Shown: positions 33,119 through 46,300, numbered from the stretch's first letter. The stretch is 64,000 nt of DNA from Anthostomella pinea (GCA_963556695.1 CAUWAG010000020.1:5084001-5148000), one strand, 5' to 3'. Notes: generated by a model from the letters alone, not told the origin. Program-made: numbers and translations.

Positions 33119-36100
33119 ATGGCCGACTCAAGCACATCCGCGCAACCGAGCCACCGTGCGCTCGAAACCTTTCGTCAAAAACTGGCCACCGAATGGAAAG
33201 GGATAGCGTACTGCCAACGTGAATACTTTCGGACTGCTGAGATCGAGAGATGGATGTTGCGAACCGATACGGACGGGGTGGCGACCAACGCCGGTCTCCT
33301 GCTCATAGCTGTCTACGACAGAAAACCGAATCAGATATACAAGCCGACATCCTACGACCTCCTAGTCGCCGACCGCCGCTGCTTGATCGTGTTTGCCATA
33401 CTGGTGGAACTCGGATATGATCATTTGACACACACCTTTCAGCGGCGTCGTATCATCGACCAGCGCATTGGAAATGCATTTCAATTTCTACGCAGAGCAA
33501 CTGGTCCACGATCTTGAAATCGAAGGTGTGGAGGATGCAAGGGGTATAATAGAACGATTCGAGGAGAGGAAATGGCACTATTGCCCCTGTCGCCTGAGTC
33601 TCGGAATGCAGCAGACATTCGAAGATCCCAGAACGGGCAGGTGGATTATGCCGTTCTGTAAACGTCAGCCGATCAACGCGGGCGGGACAGCTCAGGTATG
33701 GAAAGTCAGCGTCCCAGAAGCGCTCGTACCTGGGGACTTGGCCAAGTCCATCGAGCGTTCGAGGTACTCTGATAACAAACATGGCATAGTAAGTTACTGT
33801 CCTCAGGCACTCGACGAACACTGACGTGTTAGTGCTATACGCTTGCGCTGAAAACATTCACCGAAGATATATCTCGGATATTCCACTTTGAGAAAGGGGC
33901 ATATCTTGCTTTGCGAGGGAAACGCGGCATGATCCACTACCTTGGGGACTATGAAATCGACGAGCGACTCGAAGATGGGACTGTGGCGCGAACTTGGAAC
34001 ATACTGCTGGAATACGGAGACGAAGACCTTGAGGAATTCTTTGCTTCACCGTTGCATTACCCGCCAATCTTGAATGCAGAAACGATAAAGTTCTGGGGCG
34101 GATTGGTTAATGTCGCGGAAGCACTCGAACGGATGCATAACTTGGATGTGAAACGAGAAGATGGGCAATCGCAACAGTACTACGGGTAAGTCAAGTATCG
34201 GCGCACAGGCAGGCTGTCAGAACGAACTAACTGTATCAGCTGGCATGCTGACCTGAAGCCCGACAATATCCTCCGTGTCCATGGCGAGTTCAAGCTGGCC
34301 GGCTTTGGCTTCGCAAAGTTCAAAAACAGGGACCTTGACAGCATCGCGGAAGAATTCATGATTGGGGGAACAGAAACCTATAGTGAATACTTCCCCTGGT
34401 GCCGAACGAGATAATCTGCCTGGTGAATCCCAAGAGAATTTCGCAGGAGGTTTCGCATTGTCAAGCACTTCTGTATAGATTTTCTATTACCGCAGGATGT
34501 CTTTGGTAGCCTGACCCTCTCCTTCACTTATGCCACAATTATAACATGATCGCAGGTGCGCCTGAGTGCGACCGTAACCGCCGAGGCCGAGGCACCATGA
34601 CGAGCGTCACTCAGAAGATCGATACGTGGTCATTTGGCTGCGTACTGTCAGTCTCGGCTACCTGGGTAGTTCTGGGATATCAAGGAGTGTTGGCCTACCA
34701 CTTAATTCGACAAGGCGCCATCCAAAAACTCAGGAAAAGACGAAAGAACGGCGAGAAGATCAGGGTCCCAGCGGCTGACGATGCTTTTCATAATGGCTTG
34801 GCTGTCCTTTCTGAAGTCAGAGACTGGCACAACTACCTCAGGAGCGTGTTGAGGAAGTCTGATACCATAACAGATCTCATTCTTGACCTGATCGACTACA
34901 AGATGCTGGTAGGGAAGCCTCCACTTCGACTCGACTCGAGACAGCTATGCAGCCAGTTGCATGATAGCTTAGCCTTGGCTCAAAGGCACTACCAGCAGCT
35001 ACTCGTTGGCGGATCTATCAAGCCTGTGGCCGAGTCGATTGTTGAGGCTTTGCTAAGCGTCGACAACAGGCCGACAGTGAGCTCCGGTGGTGTGAACGGA
35101 GCGACGACAGCAAGCAGCAGCCGGGCTACCTCAACCTCTGCTGTAAGACCAGGCGGGCACTCCAGATCAAGTACAGTCGTATCAACAAAGCTGAGGAGAT
35201 AAGCAAGGCAGTCCAAGGTATCGTTGCACATCGAAGAGACACTCTGGAGGTGCTAATCAACCCTAGCCTGAGCAAATCATACCCGCCGCCAGAGTTGGAG
35301 GGTCTGTCTGTACAACCGAACCTTCACCCTGGGGCTTTGGCTGCCTCTCCGCCGAAAGATCAGACAATCTTGAATTAGGATATTCACGAGAGTCCAGTGT
35401 CGACCTATTTCAGGTTTCAGAGGGACTCAAGAACCGGCGATATACAAGGGGCTGATAGCACTCAGAGTCCTCTTGGAATTCATACTGAAAACACCTCGAC
35501 AGCCACAGACCCTGTTACGCCAAGAAGAGCGAGCTCTACACAGGGTGAATTCACGCGGGAGAAGGAAGTTGTACATATGCCAGGAGTAAGTCTACACCAC
35601 GGAACTGAACCTGTGACACCGATGAACGGCCACCCTCCTCTGACTTCGAGCCCACGTCTTATTCAAGGAGAGTCGCCAAGTCGAAATGCTGGTTCAAAAT
35701 CTCCCGCTGACTCATTGGGCCCCTTCTCGAGCCCAACAACTGCAACTGAACCCGCGGAACCCTTTTATGTGGATCCAGCATGGCCAGTATATAAAGTGAA
35801 GGATGCGATGAAAAGACAGGAGGTACGACGGTGGTTTGGAAAACAACCATCGGACGAATATCTGAAGAATTTTCTGAAAGATCGCGACATAGTAAGTTAG
35901 TAACATACAAGGGACATAGAACGGCAACTAACAGGCGCAATCAGAAATTCCTCATCGATAACGATACGACCATGGTACGCTTCTGGGATGCTATGGAGGT
36001 TGTATTTGATACCTTGGTCAAAAAGATTGGTCGATTAGACGACGACGCACTTGACCTAGAGTTCACGATCGGGACCGACCACAACGCCTACAATGCTAAA

Positions 36101-36770
36101 GAAAGGCAACTGTTCACAAATTTCAAGAAGGCCAAGAGAGAAGCACTGGCCAGGCAAGTGCAATTCCAAACGGATATGATGAGTTCGCTCACGCGCATAT
36201 TCGACGAGTACCTGCGAAACCCAGCTCGACCGATGACCTTGATAGTACTGACCGACGGAGTCTGGGTTGGCACGGTGAACTCGGATGGTACACCAAACCC
36301 GGTCAAGGTCGAGCTGGCCATTGCAGAGTTCCTCAGAAAGAGATTATTCACGGAGAAGTCGACGAAACGGTGGTTCACCATCGAGTTCATCTCTTTTGGA
36401 AATGCAGGGCTAGAGATACTTACAAGCCTTGACGACGAGATGGCGAAGAAGTATTCAGTACCGTGGGTCGGGCCCCAAACCCTTCCTGCATGGACTGTAG
36501 ACCATGCTGACGCTAGGTGCTAGAGATGTCATCGATACTGTACCGGTGTCAGGAGATGTATACAAGATGATACTGGGCAGTCTCTTGGATGAACTGGACG
36601 CGAAACCCATGTCGGCGGCATCCACCTCGTCGGTCCACGCGCCAACTCCCCTAAATGGTTCGCTAGCGGTCCCAAATTCCCCCACGGCTGGCCCTCTGCA
36701 CATGCGAAACTCGGCAAGGTCTGATACCAAGACGCTACGGCTAACCGCCTTCTTAAAAAGAGGGCTATAA
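33119..36770 (+). pseudogene. fungal protein kinase-like / vWA-like gene, broken
   Basis: The N-terminal region starts at ATG 33119; the kinase part has INAGGTAQVWKV (nucleotide loop), LALKTF (ATP Lys), HADLKPDN (catalytic loop) and TETYSAPE after a 173-nt intron (34383-34555). The C-terminal part is vWA-like (KFLIDNDTTM, then TLIVLTDGVW) and ends after VIDTVPVSGDVYKM. Introns at 33789-33832, 34186-34239, 35892-35944 and 36463-36523 have clear signals. Damage: a frame slip near 33460-33475; the DFG Asp is Gly (codon 34301-34303); a frame slip between about 35065 and 35110, after which the true frame reads QIKYSRINKAEEISKAVQG; and TAG at 35376-35378. This family is strongly expanded in plant-associated Sordariomycetes, and function is unknown. 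It lies 1.4 kb from another broken family gene. Confidence 0.82.
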
Positions 36771-37940
36771 ATGTTTGCTGTTTCACCTACGCTATGATAC
36801 CCTGGAGTCTACCTTTCGATGGGAGTTTTGCGTGGCGCGTGGAGTCCGTCATCGGCGGCATGATAGGATGGACAAGTTGACGGCTTAGATAATGGACCAC
36901 GGACACTGATGAGAATGCTAATGCTAGGATATGCAGATCGCGTGGCGCTAGGTTAGAGGGTTTGGTATTCATCTCGATACTGTCCGAAGAGGATAGGGGA
37001 GGGAACAGTGAACACGGTCACGTCTGTCGTGACTAGAACCTCGGGGCCATACACGCGGGGTTCCATCATCAGCATCACATTTTGAGGCCATTTTGTATAT
37101 ACTCACCTGGTATATTGATCCACAGTCAATGGTTGTCTCTACCTAGGTCTCAGCACTGTAACCTACTATTGTGACCTTCTTCGGCTGGAACGGACCCTCT
37201 TCCATGATCGTTGGCGCTATTCACAGACGTAGGAATTCCGGTTATCCGCGTCTCCCTCAACGAACCTCGCTGTAACCGGCCAAGGACACAACTTCCTCGT
37301 CCTACCTCTTCATTCCGCCGGTTCAGTCTCTAGCACACTTTGCGGCTTGATATCGCGCTCCACTCAGTTCATCAGAGGCGCCATAACCTGCCAATTACCC
37401 GGAGCCTGGGGTAATATTTCCCGCCACCGCAATGTCGCGCCCGCTCCAACGTGCTGCAGATATACCGCCCAAACAGTCAACAAGAGAAGCAGCTTGAGTA
37501 GCAGTGAGCTTTTCATTCGAACGTGTCAAACTGGCTTGCCTCGGGTCAACGACAGAGGCCCGTAGCCAGCGTGGGCCAGAGTGGTGGGCTTCTCCTGAGG
37601 AGGCCTTGACACTAGCTGCCCCCTCATCTTCAGACCGCGCTTGACCTCCCTGGTCCTGTCCTGTCATCTCATGTTTATTCGGAACGATCCATCCCAAGGC
37701 TTGCTCCCAGTGGATGCAAAGCCAAGGATGAGGCGGGATGAGGACTGGAAAGCGACGGATTTAGTCATGATAGGGGGGCCAGATCGTATATATCACTTAC
37801 AGCTCAACCTCCTCCCTCCGTCTTGAGTTGTCCTCCCTCGATATCGTTCATTCCTTCATCCTACTCTTCACATTCGTTCGTCCCGATGACAGTTATACAG
37901 TCGTTATTCATGTTCATTCACTCTTCGAAAGACTAGCAGC
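36771..37940. other. intergenic, 5' side of the pectate lyase remnant
   Basis: No gene seen. The original start and signal peptide of the pectate lyase should lie in the last 100-150 bases but are not recognisable. Confidence 0.4.
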
Positions 37941-38874
37941 TGCAGGTTTTGAGACTACCAGCTACCTGTCAGCATGGAGACCACTTCCACTCTCATTGCC
38001 CTCGACCTTGACCTCCCTCGACGAGCTTCTGGAGTGCGCCAAGCAGGAGGGTGCTGCCATCTGCATTGTCGACGGCACCATCGAGGGAGCCGAGGCCGTC
38101 AAGGTCACCAGTGACACTACCATCCTCGGCAAGGACTACAACGCCATCCTCAAGGGCGTCGGGCTCAAGATCAACGGCAAGAGTGGCGAACGGGTCAGAA
38201 ACGTCATTGTTCGCAACCTGTCCATCGACAAGGTCCTCGCTTCGACCGGCGACGCCATCGGTATCCAATACGCGTATATATAGTCCGCTCGACATCCACT
38301 GCCTGAGTTGCAGCAAACGCTAAACACATAGCGGGCAGCGAGAACGTCTGGGTCGATCATTGTGACATACAAGGCGACCGCACCCAGGACGACAAGGACC
38401 TATGCGACGGCCTCTTCGACGTCACGCACGCATCCGACTACATCACCCTCACGAACACCTTCCTCCACAACCACTAGAAGGCCTCCCTCGTGGGGCACTC
38501 CGACAGCAACGGCGACGAGGACACGGGCCACTGACAGTAACGTACGCCAACAACCTATTCAGCGAGCTCAACTCGCGCGCGCCGTCGTATCGCTTTGGCA
38601 CGGGTCACGTCTTCAACAACTGCTACGAGAACGTGAGCGACGCCATCATAGCGCGCAGCTGCTGGTCGAGGGCAACGTCTTCGTCGACGTCGGGAAGCCG
38701 CTGTATGCCGTTGATGGCGATGGGTTCGCTGTGGACAATGATAATGACTTTGGCGGCGCTGGGAACACGGCCTCGGCTGGGTCTGTCTCAGTGCCGTACG
38801 AGTACACGCTTATGGGCTCGGCTGAGGTTGCGTCTGCTGTTTTTGGTACGGCTGGTGCTACGCTCACGTTCTGA
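37941..38874 (+). pseudogene. PL1 pectate lyase gene, broken
   Basis: The family signature is clear: LDELLECAKQEGAAICIVDG, GKDYNAILKGVGLKING, NVIVRNLSI, then NVWVDHCDIQGD and a His-rich LHNH. Next, HNH is followed by TAG at 38477-38479, where active family members have Trp (DHWKASLVGHSD). About 60 bases on, a missing base shifts the frame (CACTGACAGTAACG for an expected CAC CTG ACA GTA ACG), after which VTYANNLFSELNSRAPSYRFGTGH follows. Another indel near 38650 leads into the intact C-terminus (QLLVEGNVF to TAGATLTF, ending TGA). The signal peptide is not found and the intron at about 38265-38331 has no convincing donor. The normal enzyme is secreted and cleaves pectate by beta-elimination with Ca2+. 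Confidence 0.85.
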
Positions 38875-41255
38875 GTGGTGCATGGCGGTCACACACCCGA
38901 TCGGCCCAGCTCAGTCGTGAGCCCCCCTTGCGTGGACAGTCAGGGTCAGGTCCGGTCATTTGCCCATGAGCACATCCTAAGGAACGGTGTCGTAGTAGTT
39001 GATTCCATGTACATAATACTTCACACAATTCAAACACTGAGCGAGTTCTTAGTGGTGCGGACTCTGCCGACATGGATCAGAGTTCGGACTTCGCTGGCCA
39101 CGACTGCTTTCCTGCCATCCAGGCTCCCACGACGGTTGACGCCATCGTGAACTTTGATAAGGGACAGCCACATAGATTCATTGTGAGAACAGATTGCCAT
39201 TTAAACTAACAACAACATAATCAGCAACGCGCGCACTTCCAGCTGCATTGGCTCTCGTTGAGGCCCATTCTGTTTAGCAGAACTAGGTCCCTGCTTCAGA
39301 AATACACTTTTCACGTGAGTACGCTGTTCCGAGGTTCGTGGAGGAAGGCGTTGGGCTCGTGAGCGGGATAATGGGCAGATCATGACGGTGGTTTGGTGGG
39401 ATCTTGCTGTTGGGAGGTACTAGGAGGAAGGCGTTGGGGATGGGGGATGGGCTGGATCTTGCAGTCGTGAGGCTCAGGGGAGGAAGGCGTAGGGTTCGTG
39501 GGCGGGGAAGGGGCAGATCATGACGGTGGTTCGGGGTAGACCAGGGAGTCTTTGGGAAGGGACATAGCACTGAGGGCTTTTGCGACGTAGGATATGGCGT
39601 GGTTGAATGTACAGTTGGGTGTTGCTGGGACTGTTTCCTGCCGTTGCACACGTTGCGCTGACAGTGAACTCGAGACAGGCTCGCCGCCGACTCTGAGCTT
39701 GTGATACGTTTCCTGCCGTCATGGCAGCATGTGAAGTTCAGGGATGACGTGAGAAGGCCGGCTTGGAACCAGCTACTGTCGAGATAAGGGAACGCACTTG
39801 CTTGCGTTCATGAATGTCGACCGGGAGAGAGCGCGGAAGTAGGACATGACGCCAAACCCACCCGACACGACACTAGCAGTTGACTGCAGAGCAGCAAGAG
39901 CTGGGGAGCTTGCCGTGGACTCTGTTCTGCTGGCTCTTGCCTGCCATGGCACCATGTGGTTACGATTGGACGTGAACCACGATAGTCCCGGGCACATGGA
40001 GAGGAGTCGGACCTGGAGTACGCCAAGTACGCGTAGCCAATCACCCCTTTCATATGCGGGCGTAGAGGCGACTTGGTGTCTGGAAGACGAATGCGAACGA
40101 GAGAGCAGGTACGCAGCTCTGGGGAGACGGAGAGGTGGATGTGAAGAGCGTGTCGTGGGAGGTCACCAACCCAACATAGTGTCGTCTAAAGTACAGTGTC
40201 ATCTCTTCCATGTCATCAGCATGGGTTGCTGGGATTACACGGACATGAGAGAACAGTCTAGTACGAATCACTCCCACGACAACATCTGCCTGATAGCATG
40301 CACCAATATTGAATCTCCAACCATCGACTTGATTGAACTATCACATAATCTACATACAAGCTACCTCCGGGCCACCAGGTCATACCAACAGTAGCCGCGC
40401 AAGCTACGCGCTCGTACCGAACTTCTACATATAGACACAGACCCCAGCACATCATCTACATCCTCATACCCCAAAAATCTTGAGGCACAGCCATCGTCTT
40501 CGTCGTCCGCGGAAAGAGATAGAGGCCTTTTGTCCAAGCAATGAGAACCGTCTAGACCAACAAGCCTGCCGCTGATGTTGCCACCACCACACGTAGCTTT
40601 TCAAACCTAAAAAAAGGGTACCGACTAAGCTCATCATTCGAGGGAATCGGAATGAGAGAGGTACAAGTTGACAACGATTCGATCCTCGAATCCACAGATG
40701 ATCCGATAACGAGCCGCAGAGCGATGTTCTGATCACATCCAGCGTCGTGAATCAGACATCGCTCGGAATGTAAATTAATGAAGCACCATCGATCAACATA
40801 GCCACAGAAGAGTAATATGGTCGTTCCTGGTGTGCGTGCCCGGTGTGGTCGAGATGGCGCTTCGAAGCCAGGGGGCACAAGAGTGCTCCTCCACGGCTAG
40901 AAATTATCGACAAGAAATTACCAGATTATGACGACCTGAGTGACAAGATAATCACTTGGTTCGCTGTCGGTGTCGAGATCCACCCAGCAGCATTTTCCGG
41001 TAGGGTATGCCGCGGGTTGACGAGAAAGAAGTGGAAAGTTTGAATGGTACAAAAAGTTGGGAACCGCAAATGGAAAAGGTCGCAAGCGAGTGTAGAGAAG
41101 GGCTAAATATCGTTCCGGTGTTCATCAAGGTTCGTCAGGGAGGGGGTATCAACCGGATGCCAGTATCCAATGTGCAGCTCAAGAAGATGGGAAAGGGAGC
41201 CGAAGTATATCGTTCAGTCAGTTCGCGCTATACTACGCTCGGTCTTGGTTGCGCA
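38875..41255. other. long intergenic region
   Basis: About 2.4 kb without a supported gene; holds the imperfect repeats at 39341-39533. Confidence 0.45.
39341..39533. repeat. imperfect tandem repeat, three units
   Basis: Units start at GAGGAAGGCG at 39341, 39424 and 39480. Units 1 and 3 are most alike, sharing GGGCAGATCATGACGGTGGTT; unit 2 is shorter and lacks this. On the minus strand they read as a Pro-rich ORF, but I see no other coding sign. Confidence 0.6.
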
Positions 41256-43394
41256 CTAGTATGCCTGGCCAGGAACGGGTTTCCGGCCAACGGGACCTTG
41301 GGGAGGTCCAGGGGGTCCTCGGTACTGCTGGGGCGGAGAGCCGGGACCTTGGTTTGGGTTCATGGGGCTAGGGCCCGGAGGGGTGTGTCTTCGGTTTCCG
41401 CCGCTCGGGCTCTGCGATCGCTGCTGCTGCTGTCGAGGTCCGGGAGACTGAGCTCGAGGGCCTGGGCTCATCGGCCTACCGCCAGCAGGCGAAGAGGGAC
41501 GACCTCCTGGAGGACCACCGTGAGGGCTCATTGGTCGTCCGCCAGCTGGCGAGTAGGGTCGCATCTGTGCGGGTGACTGGGGTCGGGGATGCGGGGGACC
41601 ACCCTGCGGGGTCATTGGCCTTTGTCCCTGGGGATAGTTGGGACCAGGACCGCGAGGAGGACCGCGAGGAGGACCTCGAGGAGGCCCGCGTTGACCGTTC
41701 GGGTTAACTGGCGGACCACGGCGAGCGCCAGGTGGTCCTCCAGTTGCAGGGCGAGGCTTCACAGGACGCGTGGACAAGCAGGTCCTTGGTACAACACCCT
41801 GGACAGAACGGTCAAGACGAATGCAAAGTGCCTAGAAATGTCAAGCGTTAGTAGTGATTCTCCTTGTTTCGAGAACTTGCAAACTTACCCATCCATCATC
41901 GTATTCGTGGAGCATTCTGACCAGTTGACCAGCCGTGAGGCCCATCTCGTCCTCCAAGGTTGGGTTGAAATCCAACTGCACGCGGTGAACAGCAGTCGAG
42001 GCGGGACCACCTGCTTCAGCAATGGCGGCAGCACTCTTCGAGGGACCAGGTGATTGTCCGGGGGCGATAGAGTTGATGCTGAACTCGGTACCTGCAGGGC
42101 TCGGAGGTGTGGGTGGTAGGGTCAGATCAAGAGGCGCCGGGGAGTCTTTCCGCGTGGAAGCCTTGCGAGCCAGAGCGGCACCAGCAACAGCACCGGCACC
42201 AGCACCGGTAGCGACGGCAGCAGCGCTGGGAGTAGCATCTGCCGAGTCAGTGGTCTGAGCCTCGCCGACGACATTCTCTGGAGCATTGAACGGGTTGCTG
42301 GGCTGGTCGTGGGTAGCTGATGACTCGTTGCCTGTGGCAGTGTAGGCACGCTCCGCATCGTTACCAAAGGGGTTTTCGTGCTCTTGGCTCTGGCCGGTTG
42401 AAGGCCGCTCCCACAGGCTGCCACCCGCCCCTCGGGTCGCGCTCTGCTGGTTCGAACCCTTGGGGGCCGAACCCAGCAGGACATGAGCGCCCTTGCTTGA
42501 ACGTCGCTCGTTGAAGCTTGGGTTGAACTGGGAAGCGGGTCGCAGGCTCAACTGGGGTGGCGTCACGCTGGTTCGCGCAGTGTGGACAGACTCGGTGCGG
42601 CCGACAAAGGCGCCGTTGATCTTCTCATCGTCCTCCACTTGCTGCTTCTGGAGCTGCCTCTTACGCTTGTTGAATAGGAAGAAGATCAAGAGGCCGACTA
42701 CAAAGAGTCCACCCAAGACTCCAATAGCAATGCCGGCCTTGGAGGCAGCACTGCTTCCGCTGTCTGAGGAGCTTGAAGAAGTCGGAGATGCTGAGGCTGT
42801 GGCATCAGTCGCGGTAGCAGGTCCAGAGTTTGCGAGAGCGTGAGTAGTCTCCAGCTGAGTCGAAGTCGGCTTGCTTGTTGCCAAAGCAAGCGTCTTGTCG
42901 TCCGCACTAGCCGTCCCTGTAGCCGCGATCGACTCGGGCACGGCGGTGCCCTTGACCGTCGTCTTGGCCACTGAAGTCTCCTCCTCCGAAGTTACGGCTA
43001 CTGCCGCGGCGGCAGCTGTGGTTTCGGCAGCTGTAGTGTCGGCTGCCGTAGTTTCGGCCGCTGGAGTGTTGGCTGCCGTGGTTTCGGCTGCCGCTGGAGT
43101 ATCGGCTGCCCTAGTTTCGGCTACCGTGGTTTGGGCAACTGTGGTCGCGGCCTCGACAGTTGTCGTATCTTCACCTGGTTGCTGTGTCGACAATCCACCT
43201 ATTGGACCTTCGAAGGTCGGGGCCAGGGTGGTGAACACGGTTTGGTAGACGGTCTTCGGGGACCTGGCTTCCAAGGTAGGGGTGGCGTCGACGACAAGGT
43301 TCAAATCGTTTGCGATACTGTCGACGCCGTCAAGAAGGTCATCCCGGCTATTCTTGGCCTGCCTCGCGTGGAGGTGTTTGTGGTGGTTTGGCAT
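41256..43394 (-). CDS. single-pass membrane protein with cytosolic SH3 domain
   Basis: Exons 43394-41889 and 41831-41256 give 693 aa; the 57-nt intron (GTAAGT, ACTAAC, CTAG) cuts the SH3 domain. The outer part is Ala/Thr-rich, with short AAETTAADT-type repeats (about 97-130) likely O-mannosylated. The single TM helix is about 220-241 (GIAIGVLGGLFVVGLLIFFLF) and is followed by the stop-transfer NKRKRQ. The SH3 domain (about 470-525) starts HRVQLDFNPTLEDEMGL and has HEYDDGW and GVVPRTCL. The last 165 residues are Pro/Gly/Arg-rich (PPRGPPRGP), with repeated AGGRPMSP units. This resembles yeast Fus1-like layout: an O-glycosylated sensor or polarity scaffold at the cell surface. No typical cleaved signal peptide is seen, so the TM may serve as anchor. 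Confidence 0.85.
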
Positions 43395-46300
43395 CGTGTC
43401 GTTGTCCTTATGCTGATATTCCTATAAAGTCCAAAACTGGAGAAATGTACCAGTCCGTCCTCTTTCCCTGTGGGATGCTCTTTAGAGCATCCGCCTCGCT
43501 TGGCCAGTAATTAATATTGACGGTTATGACTCCGGGTTATGACTCCGATACAGTGGTGGATGAGCGCGTTCGCGTCGAGTATTGGCGTGTAAAGAATGTA
43601 ATGCGCTCGAGAGCGTCGTCGAAAGCTAGATGTCGAGTCGGCGGGGAAACGAACGGTGGCAAATGAATGTCCACCTGGCGCTTTGTGAATGCGAATTGAA
43701 GTCGGTTCGACCTGCAAGGCGTCGAGTTGTTGAGCCGATTCGAGACTAGTCGATTGGGTGGTGTGAGTGAAAGAAGGTGTGAATCCTCGAGGGAAGCCGT
43801 CGGGTTTGGTGGTGAAAAGAATGAACGGAACTGGAAACAGAACCGGTGGAGGAGAGGATGTCCAACTCTCGTGACGCGGGGGGGAGAGGCCGTGTTGGAT
43901 GCAACGTGGACTGGACGAGCGACGGTGAAGGGGAGGAGAAGGGAAAGAAGCAGGACCTCGGAGACGGAGGGAGAAGAGAGAGGAGTACCAATGTTGTGGT
44001 GTGGTGGTGTGGTGGTGTGGGTGGTCCGTCCGATGTCCGTCTGTCCCACCACTGACCGACCAGATCAGCTAGCCGGCCGGGGTGGCTCTCCTCCTCCAGG
44101 CACCCGCTGCTGTTTGTGAATTGTAATTGGCATTCACAAGGGAGCTCCTTGTCAACCAACAAGTACCAGCCGGCCAGGGTCATCACCAATCACTGACACT
44201 CTGACAGGCGTTTCCATATGTAGAAGCACACAATCCCATGCCTACAAACGCATTGGAGAGGGCAAATGAGAGCCAACAGTCACAGTGAGTGGAACTGACG
44301 CCTAATGTTCGTCGGTATTCATCCTGTCATCCCGCGTCCTTCGCGGTAGGCAAGTAGGTTTACCGGGCGAGACACTGCTGCTGTGTTGTGTCTCTGACAT
44401 TTGTTCAAGTTCTTCTGGCCCCTATCCGCAAGCGCGAAGACATATCTCCACCATCAATGATATATGTATCCCTACAGAGGGTAACAGCAGCAATGACTGT
44501 TATGGGCAGACTGAATGTGAAGAGAGTCAAGATTCAACAAAGCAGACACATTGAAATGAATCCAGGAAGAGCCGTTCGGTGACGAGACGCCGCGAGACCA
44601 AACGGGAGGCCGATGAACCATGTTGATCTTTTCTTATTACGGGGGAGTGGTTGGCCCACTAGCGGTGACTAGCCAGGTACGCTGGCGCCACATCCAGGGA
44701 CCGGCAGACGCTCATTGGCCGGCTGTTCTGAGATGCAGACGAAACGAAATTGGGGTTGCCGGGGTGGCCTGCCCAAAATTCCCAGCGGCCCAACTGTCAT
44801 TCGTCAGATACTTGGTGCACTAACACGCGCCTCTCTTCTGGAATGCTCAGGGTACGCGGTTAACCACCCAGATAACGGTGTGCATGCCGGTCTCTCCAGG
44901 CCCCGGCCCTCATAGCCGCCACCCCTGTCCACTGCCATGCTCCAATGCATCCCGTCCAACTCGTGTCACCGTTTGGCGCCTGGGGCTGCTGGTGATAGTT
45001 GTGCATCTGATTATTACACCATCGTCTCCTTTTTCTCGCAGGTCCTTTCCATATCACATCGCATTCAGCCACTGTCGGTGTTGGCTGGTTTTGCCTGACA
45101 ACTCTCTCATGTGAGCCTGGCATCCCATCCCGTTCAACAGCGGGTAGCGGGCTGTGCCAAGTTCTAACACCGAGGGTGTATCTCGGTGGTACAGTAAGAC
45201 GAGATATTCCAGTCCCCCCAGATAGGAACACTTCCCGATTGTGCAACGGCGGATGATGATGATGTCGTATGCCAAACGCCTTGCATTTAATTCGATCCTT
45301 CTTCGTGGCGCGTGCGATTCATTTCATCTCAACTTCCTACTCCTCACATTCTCGTCCGTCCGTCCGCAGCCCAAAGCGCCGCTGGCTGAAGTGAGTTGTC
45401 GTTGGTGAAACAGGTCACATCTGCCGCGCTGTCGCCGCAGTGAGTTCGCTCGCCGACCCCTTGTCCCTCATTACAGCTCGCTTGTCGATCCCCATCTCCA
45501 AAATTAACCTCACACGAGCCAACCTGCGCGTACCGATGGCAACAAATGCCGCGATGTCACGATATGACGACTCACTTCTGAATTGTCACTTCTGACGCAT
45601 CCTTCCTTCCATTCCCTGCAGTCCATCTTGACGAGTTGATTGGGACGAGCTGAGACGTGCATTCATAGTACCACCGTATTGCAATGGCGACTTGGTAAGA
45701 AGTATCAGAAATCGCGCTGACCCACAAGGCTGTAAGCAGTGTCATCTGATGAACCAAGATCTATGACCGCGGTTGGTGCAAGGCGTGCATGTGGTCCTGG
45801 TCCATTCAGCTTCCAGTCTACCGTCTGGCACATACACGACACACCGACAGCTACCTAGGTAGGAAATACCGCATGCCACAGTCATGAATACATCATAACA
45901 ATGCCTCATCTTCCTTCTATGTTCTGCGTAAAGTCTCTCAATCGTCAAATGAAAGGCACGCAAGCGTCCCTCGCTCGTGCCTTGATTCAAGAATCAACGG
46001 CCGACGAAGCCATCGTGGGATCTCCCTGCCAGTAGAAATGAGGCTCGTTTCATCCGGGCTATTCTGGGCTGGCACTTGCAGCCCACTTCCCTCCATTCTC
46101 ATCTCCCGGTTATTATGTTATGGACGACGGCGCGGCTGGGCGCCACTGCCCGTTTGCACAAGCTCTAGTAATAGTAGCATTTGTTTGCATTAACTTAATG
46201 GTATGTGTACTGATCGGTCTACATAATAATGCACCCTGCCGCCGCTGTTGAAGCTTGAGGCGGGCGGCACGGTTCAAGTTCATCAACGCGACACGATCGT

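Noticed and set aside
44860..45246. Minus-strand ORF in the 3.1-kb gap
   Set aside because: No recognisable domain and no supporting splice or promoter pattern.
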